A stretch of DNA of 42,037 nt, taken from positions 1 to 42,037 of the forward strand of contig QIAU01000189.1 in NCBI GenBank assembly GCA_003225055.1, in the 5' to 3' direction. Positions 35,201 to 42,037 of the stretch are shown in pieces; within the stretch, counting starts at the first letter, position 1; each line of letters begins with the position of its first letter. This DNA comes from Acidobacteriota bacterium. Lineage in GTDB: Bacteria > Acidobacteriota > Terriglobia > Terriglobales > Acidobacteriaceae. A model generated the notes under the pieces. The model saw only the letters and a list, made by a program, of their open reading frames with translations. It searched no databases and was not told the DNA's origin. The position numbers and the translations under genes were made by a program.

Positions 35201-38200
35201 TGACTGGCACGTTTCCGATGCCCTCCTGCGGCAATTGGCGGAACTACAGCCGGACTACACGCAGCCGCCGAGTTTGCAAAACAAGATCAGCCGGTGCAAG
35301 CGCCAGGAATCAGTGAAACAGTGCCTGGAACAAACCAAACGATTCCAGTCCGCAACTGATCTCCAGGGAGCCCTTCGGGAAGTTGTGCGCGGGATTGCCG
35401 AACATCGCGACGAACCTACGTTACTCGAGCTGCGCAAGGAGATCCAGGAGCAGATTTACCGAGAGGAGGAAAGGATCCGGGACGAACGCGCCCGGCAAGA
35501 GAAGGGAGCTTTCTTGCAAAGTGTCGCAGAGCGCGCCCAGCGCGAGCCGGGGCTCGACAAGCGCATTCGGATTCTGGAAGAAGCGCTCCGAAAACACCCG
35601 AAGGACCTGCAGCTCCAGCCGCTTTTGATGGAAGCTCGTGAATTGTTGGACCGGGTCACGGCGATCGTCAAGGAAGCCAGCGCTCTGGAAAAAGCGCAGA
35701 AATACACAGAAGCCGTCCAACAATGGGACGTTCTTCGTAGCCTCCATGCTCCGTATCCTGATTTGGACAGTAATATTGCGCGCCTTACGAAGCTCAACGA
35801 GCAGGCGCGAGCCGCCGCGCAGGCTGCATGGGCTCAGAGGGTCCAGACGGCTCTGGACTCTGCCGACTATGACAGCACTGCCGATCTGCTTACCCAGGCG
35901 AAGCTGGAATTCCCCGAAAGCCGCGAACTGTCAGAGCTGAATGAGAAGCTTCAGGACGCCCTGAAGCTCCGAGCCAAGGCGCAAAAGATCATTGCCGACG
36001 GCCACGCCGCCTTGAGCAAGCGGCAGTGGCGAAAGGCTGCCGACTGCCTAACACGGGCCTGTGACGTTGCCGGCGCGGACCCGGTGGTCCGGGAAGAGGT
36101 GCTGGGTGAACTGCTGGAGGGTTGTCAAGCGGCAATCGACGTGGATTGGCAGGCCGCCGAGATGCTTCTGGCTCAGGCTGCTGGACAGCAGCCTGCCTCT
36201 CCCCTCCTCGCGCCGCTGCGGAACCGGATCCATAACCAAAAGCGTGAGCAGGACGTTGAGCGACACCTCACAACGGCTGTGCGCTCTCAATCGGGTGGTG
36301 ATCTCGAAGGCGCGGTCCGCGAACTGGACCGAGGCCTCTCTCAGTATCCGGACGAACCCCGGCTCGCCCAGGTTAAGAAGGATGTTGAGAGCCGGCTGCG
36401 GCAGCTGGTGGAAGAGCGGCAAGGGAAACGCGAGGCTCAAGAGGAACGCGCCCGCCAGTCGGCATTGGAGCGTCAGCGGCAGATCGAGCTGAAGCGGGAG
36501 CAGGAGCTCGAACGAGAAAAGGCAAGAGCAGCGGACGAGGAGCGGAAACTTGAGCGTGGCCGCCAACGCGAAACAAAGCGCGAACAAGAACGCGCACGGC
36601 AAGAAGAGCAGCGAAAGCTGGAGGAAGCGGCCGAAAAGAAACGCCGCTTGGAGGCAGAAAAGCAAGCCGACGAAGCGTGCCCGGAAGCCGGAGGACTCCG
36701 GGCTGCGCAAGAGCCGCGCCCCCGCCCGGAAGAGTTGAGACGAAGCAGTTTTCCGGGAACAAGCGCGCCAGAAGGCCGGCTCCCCTCAGATGCTCCGGCT
36801 GCCGCTGCTTCTTCTCCCCCAAGGATTTCAGCTTCGGTAGGGGTTGAGACCGACCCCGCACTGACGCGAGATCAGATCTCTGCAAGCTTAAGTAGTGCAC
36901 CGACGGATTCGGCAATCGTTACGACGCCGTTGCCGGAAGAGACAAGACCCCTGCAAGCGGTCCAGGAATATGTGTCCAAGAATGCTAGGACGCTGGTCAT
37001 CGGTTTTAGCTTGCTGGTTGTCGCTCTGCTCGTTGTGAGGCTAGTTAGACCGCAGATAGTACCGGTCCAGATTACGACCATTCCCCCAGGCGCAACCATT
37101 CGGATTAGGAAGACAAATCAGGAATGTACTACGCCGAATTGCAAACTGAAGTTAAAGGGCGGGAACTATGAAATTGAAGCTCGACTTACGGGTTACGAAC
37201 CAAAGATACAAACAATTATCGTGGACGCCAAAGGTCCTAACTCGACGACGATCGCACTCTCAGCTCCTCTACCCCCGACCCCGACACCTATTCCCTCAAA
37301 GCCTGCCCAGATTGTGATTCGGGGCTGGAGCCGGGATGCGGAAGTGTTGCTGGACGGCAATTCAGCCGGCACGGTGGGAACGAGCGGGACTTTTTCTACG
37401 ACCATAGCGGCCGGCAAGCACGAAATCAAAGTAGTGGACAAGACAGGAAAATCGGGTACAATGCGCAGATACTTCGCGTCCGGCGAAAGCGCGGCTCTGG
37501 CGACAAAGGATTTCGTAGTCGTTAACCCACCCCCTCCCCCGCCTCCGCCGCTCAGTCCCGAGGAAAAAGATTGGCTCCAGGTCAAAGACTCTGGAAGCAT
37601 TGAAGACTTAGCGAAGTTCCGGGCTCGCTATCCTGACGGCGCTCATCATGGCGAAGTGGAAGCCAGGCTCGACAACTTGTACTGGAACCGGGCGAAGCAG
37701 GCAAACAGTACCGAGGAATATACGCGGTACCTGAACGAGAATCCCCAGGGGACCCATCGTGAAGAAGCAAAGGCTGGCCTCGACAATCTCGCTTGGAGCA
37801 ATGCCGAGCACAGCAACACCATTCAAGCGTTTCAAGATTACTTGCGGCAGTATCGCGAAGGAACGCACGCTGGAGCAGCAAGGGAAATGATTGCGGAACT
37901 GCGGTTCCAAAAAGCACTGAACTCGGAAGATGAGGCGTTGTCGGACGCCTTTCTCAGAGATTATCCGTCGGGTGATCGTCATGTCCAGATCTACAGACAC
38001 CTGGATGACGTGGTTTGGCAGAAAACCAATCAGAATGATGCAGTTGGTCTGCGATCGTATTCCGCAAGATTCCCCGATGGCAGACATCTGAGCGAGGCAC
38101 GCGCCGACATAAACAAACTCACCTCGACTCCGCCATCAAAGCCATCGAAGCCAGTCGTTGACGAGAAAGCTGCTGTGCTCGAGGTGATCGAGCAATACAA

Positions 38201-38501
38201 CCGGGCATACAACGATAGGAATATCGAAGAGCTCAGAAATATCTGGCCCAGCATGGACAGGAAACGGATCGTCAACCAGCGTGATTTCTTTAAGACGGCG
38301 ACGAGCGTGAAGTCAACTTACAGTATTGACGAGGAGGTGCAGATAACTGGTGATGAGGCAACCGTGAAATTCACGCAAGTTGTGGATTATGTAGCGCAAG
38401 GCAGGCACGCAAAACTGCCCCCCGGGACGAGGGTAGTGAGGCTGCGACGGGTCCCGGGTACACCAGGAGGCTGGTACATAGATTCAATGTCAGGGAACTG
38501 A
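32235..38501 (+). CDS. giant membrane Ser/Thr kinase with TPR-like, PEGA, 37-residue repeat and NTF2-like domains (kinase 2)
   Basis: A 2088-residue paralogue of kinase 1. The Hanks kinase (about residues 12-280) has GRGGMG (19-24), VAIK with K41, HRDIKPGN, VDFGIA and MAPEQ. A very long helical region (about 285-1475) of TPR-like units ends in a highly charged Glu/Arg/Lys coiled coil (about 1385-1475). A Pro/Ser-rich linker precedes one TM helix at about 1587-1606. The outer part has two PEGA-like domains (the first with CTTPNC, C1631 and C1636), a poly-Pro stretch, five copies of the 37-residue repeat (anchors at 1799, 1836, 1873, 1910 and 1946) and an NTF2-like end. The outer-membrane barrel gene follows after 23 bp. 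It differs from kinase 1 mainly by a longer helical region and one extra repeat. Confidence 0.9.
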   Translation: MASKIPAKIGKYNVTGILGRGGMGVVYKATDPFLDRLVAIKMMTSGYADNPDLLKRFFREAQSTGSLQHPNIVTVYELGDHAGNPYLVMEFLEGESLDSIISSHKLLTLLEKISFVIEVCQGLGYAHQRGIVHRDIKPGNIMVSKDGNVKIVDFGIAHLGDKNVTRTGQIMGSISYMAPEQLNGNPVDPRTDIFATGVVLYQLITYTAPFDGDNTASTLLKILHEPPPPLKNFLSVYPPALDAILLKALAKNREERYFSADDFALDLVQLQGQLKHELVSKQLEEAALLIEKADLYKARDQLLQVLKIDRQSTQANLLLREVQQRIQREEISEQVRQVRAQAEEAFAQEQFEVALGHVERALALDRGNAGLQQLREAIDAARSRARKLQEIVKRVESAHQEGDLDYAKQAVEEALNLAPDHAHVRALHRTIQREWEEHSRQRQVENFLDQARREISRRNFTSALQILDQAVSLDPDAPQIKVLIESAAAGRELERRRRELEAASRQIEEALNRDDYLVACRTAEQALERFPQERTLLKLKSLAEKQRQVAERKQFVDEQLANAHALLEQGRSEELLGVLEAALAKTGLEPRLESLLLIVRENVQRERTERRKAEYLRRAKEALREKAYDQAMEVLQAARTELNDASEILDLLQFAKEEAITEKRRQTLEAAAREANDFIARQEYEPAIELLETTLEEVPDEELRIILAEARRTSIEYHKKLETTISTAEKLLKARKAGDALRLLDSHTPLFGRSPAFQKLFETVRVEAERLRKIDEVIGRAAQALEKQDYAAARSLLEEGRRLHGTTPALEQHFEEVAKKQSLAAGQVIKKNLGDAQILVMASQYQAALDKLVSASDLLALVSPALKSEYEALQQHASGGLARQRIAQIERYLNAGEFNQADELLRQSLVQFPADRDLLALENVLRDETKQRLEAQQTMAAAQELLNKGKWEAGAQLLKQAFSNAQRTPAVRDQVLTQFVRAAEAALETDWHVSDALLRQLAELQPDYTQPPSLQNKISRCKRQESVKQCLEQTKRFQSATDLQGALREVVRGIAEHRDEPTLLELRKEIQEQIYREEERIRDERARQEKGAFLQSVAERAQREPGLDKRIRILEEALRKHPKDLQLQPLLMEARELLDRVTAIVKEASALEKAQKYTEAVQQWDVLRSLHAPYPDLDSNIARLTKLNEQARAAAQAAWAQRVQTALDSADYDSTADLLTQAKLEFPESRELSELNEKLQDALKLRAKAQKIIADGHAALSKRQWRKAADCLTRACDVAGADPVVREEVLGELLEGCQAAIDVDWQAAEMLLAQAAGQQPASPLLAPLRNRIHNQKREQDVERHLTTAVRSQSGGDLEGAVRELDRGLSQYPDEPRLAQVKKDVESRLRQLVEERQGKREAQEERARQSALERQRQIELKREQELEREKARAADEERKLERGRQRETKREQERARQEEQRKLEEAAEKKRRLEAEKQADEACPEAGGLRAAQEPRPRPEELRRSSFPGTSAPEGRLPSDAPAAAASSPPRISASVGVETDPALTRDQISASLSSAPTDSAIVTTPLPEETRPLQAVQEYVSKNARTLVIGFSLLVVALLVVRLVRPQIVPVQITTIPPGATIRIRKTNQECTTPNCKLKLKGGNYEIEARLTGYEPKIQTIIVDAKGPNSTTIALSAPLPPTPTPIPSKPAQIVIRGWSRDAEVLLDGNSAGTVGTSGTFSTTIAAGKHEIKVVDKTGKSGTMRRYFASGESAALATKDFVVVNPPPPPPPPLSPEEKDWLQVKDSGSIEDLAKFRARYPDGAHHGEVEARLDNLYWNRAKQANSTEEYTRYLNENPQGTHREEAKAGLDNLAWSNAEHSNTIQAFQDYLRQYREGTHAGAAREMIAELRFQKALNSEDEALSDAFLRDYPSGDRHVQIYRHLDDVVWQKTNQNDAVGLRSYSARFPDGRHLSEARADINKLTSTPPSKPSKPVVDEKAAVLEVIEQYNRAYNDRNIEELRNIWPSMDRKRIVNQRDFFKTATSVKSTYSIDEEVQITGDEATVKFTQVVDYVAQGRHAKLPPGTRVVRLRRVPGTPGGWYIDSMSGN

Positions 38502-38524
38502 AGGTCCGCCTAGGAGAGACGTCC

Positions 38525-39994
38525 ATGTCAAAAGCCGCCACTTTTGTCCTAATGATCTTTGTCTTTCTCGTGAATTCTGTTAGTTCGCAGGCTCAGGGCG
38601 TTTGCGCTACCCCGAGCAGCAAACTGATTTGCGTCCTCCCCCAGTTATTTAATCAGGGAGGAGGGGTGAACCTCCCCAACGCCGCCCATAGGGCACACTT
38701 TGACAACGATTTCGAAAGTAATGCCTCGGCTTTGACCGCATCTGTCGGCAGTCAGTTGACGTCTCTAAGGTTGGCTTCGCCCGCATCCGGTGTCATTTTC
38801 ACCTTCGACAAAACCCTGGGTGTAATGAAGCGTTCAACCGAAAGTTATGGTCCTATCTTGGGCGAACGCGCTGAGACGCTCGGAATTCATCGCATGTTCT
38901 TCGCTGCCACCTACCAGTTCTTCCCGTTTAGCACCTTGGACGGAATCGATCTCAAGCATCTCCCCGCAGTATACAGACACGGCGATACCGTCAATCCGGA
39001 CGGAACAGCCCGTAATTCCGCCGTCGACCCTCCTTCTCCCGGCATCCCAGGTGTCGAACTGGAGTACATCAACACCACCAACCGCATTGATCTAAAAGTC
39101 CACCAAATCACATTCTTTGCGAATTACGGTCTCACCAGTCGTGTCGACTTGTCGGTTGCTGTGCCAGTCCTCAATGTCCGCATGGGAGTTACTTCGAACG
39201 CGACTATCGTCCGCACAGCAACAATCTCGCAGCCGATTTCGTCGCAGTTCTATCAACAGGACCCGAACAGCCTCGTGGGCCGACTCTATGCCGGTACCGG
39301 TCCGGCCAAGAACTGTGCGGCGACTCTTTCATGTTCCGGATACTTCCACTACTTCGATCCCAGCAACCCCGCCACCAGTCTGAATGCGACCCTTTCCTCA
39401 TTCAGAACCGCGACGGGACTCGGTGATGTCATTTTGCGCGTTAAGGATACCCTGCTGAAAGGCGAGCGGGCTGCCGTCGCACTCGGCGTGGATGTCCGGG
39501 TGCCCAGCGGGGACGAAAAAAACTTTCTGGGTGCTGGTGCCGCCGGCATTAAGAATTTCATCGCGGCTTCCTACCGTGCACGGGTTTCGCCACACGTAAA
39601 CGTTGGCTACGAATTCAACGGCAGCTCGATTCTGGCTGGCAACTCGATCACAGGGCAAAAAGCTCGTCTTCCCGACCAGTTTTTTTACTCGGGCGGAGTG
39701 GATGCTGGTGTCACCAAGCGGCTGACATGTGCGCTGGATCTTCTGGGCGAGCGCCTTTATGGCGCCCCCCACGTAGTAAAAGGTCCGTTCGTCGACGTTC
39801 TTGGGGTTTCGCATCCGGACATTCCCCAAACTACTCTAACGCACCGCTCCTTCAACATGAACGACCTTGCCGTCGGCGCCAAGGTCCACCCAGGTGGCAA
39901 CTTCCTGCTGACGGGCAATGTGCAGTTCAAATTGGACAACGGCGGTTTGCGCGCAAAGATAGTACCGCTCGGCGGTATCTCGTACACCTTTTAG
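38525..39994 (+). CDS. outer-membrane beta-barrel protein
   Basis: A 489-residue exported protein with a signal peptide (FVLMIFVFLVNSVSSQAQ, cleavage near residue 24). The rest alternates hydrophobic and polar residues, as in amphipathic strands separated by Gly/Asn-rich turns, and ends in GGISYTF. The terminal Phe is the usual barrel-assembly signal. It resembles the transporter-like barrels grouped with the phenol-degradation MetA proteins, but that assignment is tentative. AGGAGA lies 7 nt before ATG 38525. It starts 23 bp after the stop of kinase 2, so the two are very likely co-transcribed, which suggests a link between the kinase's periplasmic half and the outer membrane. Confidence 0.75.
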   Translation: MSKAATFVLMIFVFLVNSVSSQAQGVCATPSSKLICVLPQLFNQGGGVNLPNAAHRAHFDNDFESNASALTASVGSQLTSLRLASPASGVIFTFDKTLGVMKRSTESYGPILGERAETLGIHRMFFAATYQFFPFSTLDGIDLKHLPAVYRHGDTVNPDGTARNSAVDPPSPGIPGVELEYINTTNRIDLKVHQITFFANYGLTSRVDLSVAVPVLNVRMGVTSNATIVRTATISQPISSQFYQQDPNSLVGRLYAGTGPAKNCAATLSCSGYFHYFDPSNPATSLNATLSSFRTATGLGDVILRVKDTLLKGERAAVALGVDVRVPSGDEKNFLGAGAAGIKNFIAASYRARVSPHVNVGYEFNGSSILAGNSITGQKARLPDQFFYSGGVDAGVTKRLTCALDLLGERLYGAPHVVKGPFVDVLGVSHPDIPQTTLTHRSFNMNDLAVGAKVHPGGNFLLTGNVQFKLDNGGLRAKIVPLGGISYTF

Positions 39995-40050
39995 CCAGTA
40001 CAGAAGAAAGGCAGTCACCTCGGATGAATCGAGAAAACCGGACTCCGCTT

Positions 40051-40080
40051 GTACGATACGTCCGGGCGATTGTATCGTAC
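40051..40080. repeat. perfect 9-bp inverted repeat
   Basis: GTACGATAC (40051-40059) and GTATCGTAC (40072-40080) pair perfectly around a 12-nt loop. It lies between two convergent genes, 57 bp after the barrel stop and 7 bp before the end of the small minus-strand gene. No T run follows on either strand, so it may act as a Rho-assisted or bidirectional terminator, an operator or a recombination remnant. Confidence 0.55.
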
Positions 40081-40086
40081 GACTTC

Positions 40087-40335
40087 TCATTCCGTCTGAT
40101 TCTCCTGATTCTTGCGCTGTAAGGCAAAAGAGACCATTGACAGGGCTTCCTCTATCGCATCGTCTATTGTGTACAGGGGCTGAATCGGCCCATCCGGCCA
40201 TCGCCATTCTTCGTGAGCCCCCTGATCCGTGACGCCTGCTGCCTGTTTTGCGTCATCCAGCGTGTGATGTAGCGTCCAGCCTTCCCCTGTATTGACGCGC
40301 CACGCAACCGGTTTGGCCATTTTGATCATTGCCAT
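40087..40335 (-). CDS. small phage-like protein of unknown function
   Basis: An 82-residue protein. The segment KPVAWRV followed by a short loop and, later, IQPLYT resembles the PVAW...PLYT pattern of small phage and prophage proteins of unknown function; this is a resemblance from memory, not a search. The C-terminus is helical and acidic (TIDDAIEEALSMVSFAL). No strong ribosome-binding site is seen before ATG 40335; ATG 40320 is an alternative. No other phage gene is nearby. Confidence 0.5.
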   Translation of the reverse strand: MAMIKMAKPVAWRVNTGEGWTLHHTLDDAKQAAGVTDQGAHEEWRWPDGPIQPLYTIDDAIEEALSMVSFALQRKNQENQTE

Positions 40336-40566
40336 TAGCCTATGGCGCGAAAGCCGTAAGCACCCTCTCTACTGCCACCTGCAGCCTGGAGCACCTACTC
40401 ACTCGCGCGAGTTCTCATGCCCTCAACAGAATCTGGCGAAATGCGTTCTGGACCCGGCTATTTTGCATTCGGGAGGCTATTCTGTCCGGGTGCTTTTACA
40501 GGGGGGAGTGTTGTCGGAATCGAACAAAAAACCGGATAGCCGTCCGACTTCATCGACGCTCTTCAG

Positions 40567-41439
40567 CTATGCGATCGCCTCCGAAGCCCGGTGATCACCG
40601 AAGGAGTTAATCGCTCTGGCTTCATCTTCTTCAATACAGAAAACTGAGGAAAGCCTCGTCATCTCGAACAGCTCGTGGACCCTCCTGCTCAGGTTCACCA
40701 GCTTCAGTTCGCCGCCTTGACTGCGAACCGTCTTACATGTTCCCACCAGCTCTCCTACGCCTGAGCTGTCGACGTATTGAACCTCGCCTAGATTCAACAG
40801 GATTTTTTTGCTTCCTTTCTCCAGCAGGTCACGAACAATTTCGCGGAGCGCAACATTCCCTTCACCGAGGGTAATCCTTCCGCTGATATCCAGAACCGTA
40901 ACGTCGCCGACTTGTCGGACGGCGGTTTTCATTTTCATGACCGTGCGCCGCTCCGTGCCTAACCCCAAGTGATCGAGTATGCCGCATGCGACCACTGCAA
41001 TCTGCTGCGAATCTGTGCGGACGACAACCAGAGACCGCCCCTCCTTCAACACCTCGCGGAAAAACGCCGCGTCTTCTGCGCATTTCTCGTCGGGTGTCGG
41101 TTGAGCAACAGGAGTCTCTTCCGAAATGATCTTGCTCACTCGAGCTCCAGTACCGGCGCCAACGAGTCCGAGCAGTGCTGCGGCACCGACGCCGAGTGCA
41201 AATACTGCACCGATCCCGGGAACGAAGAGCGTAGCAACCGTGACGCCAGCTGACCAGCCAAGAGCCCCTCCGGCAAAACTCCCCACGTATTTGGCAAATT
41301 CTTCCCCGTCGCGATTGGCCTCATTCTCGGCACGAGTCAGAAAAACGATAGAGTCTTTCGGAACGTTCTGCTTCAACAACTCGTTTACCGCTTCTGCCGC
41401 GCGATCGCGTGAAGCAAAAACTCCAATTGCAGTCTCCAA
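40567..41439 (-). CDS. stress-protein-like domain fused to a STAS (anti-anti-sigma) domain
   Basis: A 290-residue fusion. Residues about 1-45 (IGVFASRDRAAEAVNELL) resemble the start of the YflT/GSP17M stress-protein family. Residues about 50-105 are Gly/Ala-rich and hydrophobic, like a glycine-zipper membrane hairpin. After a linker containing a second part of the stress fold (SLVVVRTDSQQ), residues about 175-275 form a STAS domain like SpoIIAA/RsbV with VDSSGVGELV, in which S225 matches the phosphorylatable Ser. The start is probably TTG 41439, with GGGGAGG 6 nt upstream; TTG 41454 is weaker. It may link general stress signalling to a partner-switching system, but no anti-sigma kinase gene is visible nearby. 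Confidence 0.78.
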   Translation of the reverse strand: METAIGVFASRDRAAEAVNELLKQNVPKDSIVFLTRAENEANRDGEEFAKYVGSFAGGALGWSAGVTVATLFVPGIGAVFALGVGAAALLGLVGAGTGARVSKIISEETPVAQPTPDEKCAEDAAFFREVLKEGRSLVVVRTDSQQIAVVACGILDHLGLGTERRTVMKMKTAVRQVGDVTVLDISGRITLGEGNVALREIVRDLLEKGSKKILLNLGEVQYVDSSGVGELVGTCKTVRSQGGELKLVNLSRRVHELFEMTRLSSVFCIEEDEARAINSFGDHRASEAIA

Positions 41440-41559
41440 AGTGACCCTCCCCAAGCGGTGACCCTCTCAAGACCGACCGGAAGCGGGCAAACCGCGCCCC
41501 CCTCCTGCGCAAGGTGGCAACTGCACCCGTCGAAGGCATTCACCGTTTTCGACCGACAA

Positions 41560-41588
41560 AATCTGTGCTTCCCGTTGCAATTTGTCAA
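41560..41588 (-). promoter_or_regulatory. possible promoter of the STAS fusion gene
   Basis: On the minus strand a perfect TTGACA (41588-41583) is followed after 17 bp by CAGATT (41565-41560), three of six matches to TATAAT. The leader to TTG 41439 would be about 115 nt. The weak -10 suggests dependence on an activator or another sigma factor. Confidence 0.35.
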
Positions 41589-41679
41589 GAAAATACTGCT
41601 TGGCGTCTTAACATTGGAGCAGCCGAACGCCTGCTCAGGCGGTCATTTTCTGCCGATAGTCGCCAGAATTTGGGATAAT

Positions 41680-41820
41680 GGCAGGAAAGTCCAGAGAGGA
41701 AATCCCTAAGATACAACATGCTAAGTGCGGTCGCTGGCGGCACAGTTGCGCGGCAGACAAGTAGGCCCCTTCCGCATCGTTTTCTGCCCATCTTAGGAGT
41801 TGTCTGGACAAAACCCGCTA
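41680..41820 (+). ncRNA. candidate structured non-coding RNA
   Basis: Nested complementary segments suggest a long rod: GTCCAGA (41689-41695) with TCTGGAC (41803-41809), then CCTAAGAT (41705-41712) with ATCTTAGG (41790-41797), then TGCGG (41726-41730) with CCGCA (41772-41776). An extended -10 element, TGGGATAAT (41671-41679), lies just upstream, so an RNA of about 135 nt starting near 41686 is possible. The rod-like closing stems recall 6S RNA, but it is short for that family and no T-run terminator is seen. The pairings were found by eye, so chance is not excluded. Confidence 0.33.
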
Positions 41821-41862
41821 CCTCCAGCGTGCCCTGCCAGCCGGCTCACTAGGTCTCGCACG

Positions 41863-41925
41863 ATGCGAATCTAAGGAGCAACGCTGGTTCAGGAATGCGA
41901 ATCTAAATAGCAACGCTGGTTTAGG
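41863..41925. repeat. two-copy 32-bp tandem repeat
   Basis: Copies start at 41863 and 41895. Both read ATGCGAATCTAA, then two differing bases, then AGCAACGCTGGTT, one more difference, and AGG. Each contains ACGCTGG, which can pair with CCAGCGT at 41824-41830, so the repeats could form alternative hairpins. Confidence 0.6.
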
Positions 41926-42014
41926 TAAGCTCCTCTTGGTTGGTGGCGGTGTTCGCGCCATCACACTCCGAACAGAGATTGCAGCCAAACTAAAAAGGAT
42001 GTGAAGGCAGGCCC

Positions 42015-42037
42015 ATGATCAGGGGGATTGTCAGGAA
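42015..42037 (+). CDS. possible start of a gene cut by the window edge
   Basis: ATG at 42015 begins an open frame of seven codons to the edge (MIRGIVR). AAGG lies about 7 nt upstream. Too little is visible for any call beyond a possible start. Confidence 0.2.

Larger units (their letters stand above)
41440..42037. other. gene-poor region at the right end
   Basis: About 600 bp with no convincing complete gene. It holds the STAS gene leader and promoter, a small inverted repeat GAGCAG/CTGCTC (41617-41636), a candidate structured RNA (41680-41820), a two-copy 32-bp repeat (41863-41925) and perhaps the first codons of a gene at 42015. Confidence 0.45.

Noticed and set aside
41680-41840. RNase P RNA, from the motif GGAAAGTCC and the later ACAAAACCCGCTA
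   Set aside because: The central conserved parts are missing and only about 140 nt separate the motifs, far less than in bacterial RNase P RNA.

Overview
The window looks like a chromosomal segment from a Gram-negative, moderately GC-rich soil-type bacterium, most likely an acidobacterium (Terriglobia-like). This is an inference from gene content: a DUF2934 protein, a transaldolase/glucose-6-phosphate isomerase fusion, very large Hanks-type kinases with PEGA domains, and an outer-membrane beta-barrel with a terminal Phe. No rRNA or tRNA gene was seen, and no sequence search was possible.

Region 1 (1-4200, minus strand). A partial secreted protein runs off the left edge. It lies downstream of an unusually long di-heme cytochrome c peroxidase/MauG-like protein. 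About 1 kb of apparently non-coding DNA follows, with a small inverted/direct repeat and a possible promoter.

Region 2 (4201-19560, minus strand). This is a long cluster for sugar-phosphate metabolism. Read in transcription order it holds a possible small secreted peptide, a DUF2934 protein, transketolase, a transaldolase-glucose-6-phosphate isomerase fusion, polyphosphate glucokinase, glucose-6-phosphate dehydrogenase, a HAD hydrolase, a GH63-like glucosidase, a two-TM K+ channel with RCK domain, 6-phosphogluconate dehydrogenase, 6-phosphogluconolactonase and ribose-5-phosphate isomerase B. Together these release glucose, phosphorylate it and run nearly the whole pentose phosphate pathway. 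A good sigma70-type promoter sits at 19532-19560. A weak terminator after the channel gene may split the cluster.

Region 3 (19660-21615, minus strand). A two-gene operon encodes a DoxX-like polytopic membrane protein and a membrane-anchored protein with two HMA-like modules, each carrying an unusual HLCCxxC motif.

Region 4 (21920-39994). This is a signalling locus. It contains a class III adenylate cyclase with FHA domains (+), two paralogous giant Ser/Thr kinases (+), and, between the kinases on the minus strand, an FHA-cNMP-HTH regulator of the CRP family and a type II NADH dehydrogenase fused to a cyclic-nucleotide-binding domain. The second kinase is followed at once by an outer-membrane beta-barrel gene. 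Cyclic AMP made by the cyclase could act on both the regulator and the respiratory enzyme, while the FHA domains could read phosphothreonines made by the kinases. Both kinases have an extracytoplasmic half made of two PEGA domains, a 37-residue repeat and an NTF2-like domain. Short direct-repeat arrays lie 200-350 bp upstream of each kinase.

Region 5 (39995-42037). A perfect 9-bp inverted repeat, a small phage-like orphan gene and a stress-protein/STAS fusion (minus strand) are followed by about 600 bp without a convincing gene. That stretch holds a possible structured RNA, a two-copy 32-bp repeat and perhaps the first codons of another gene.
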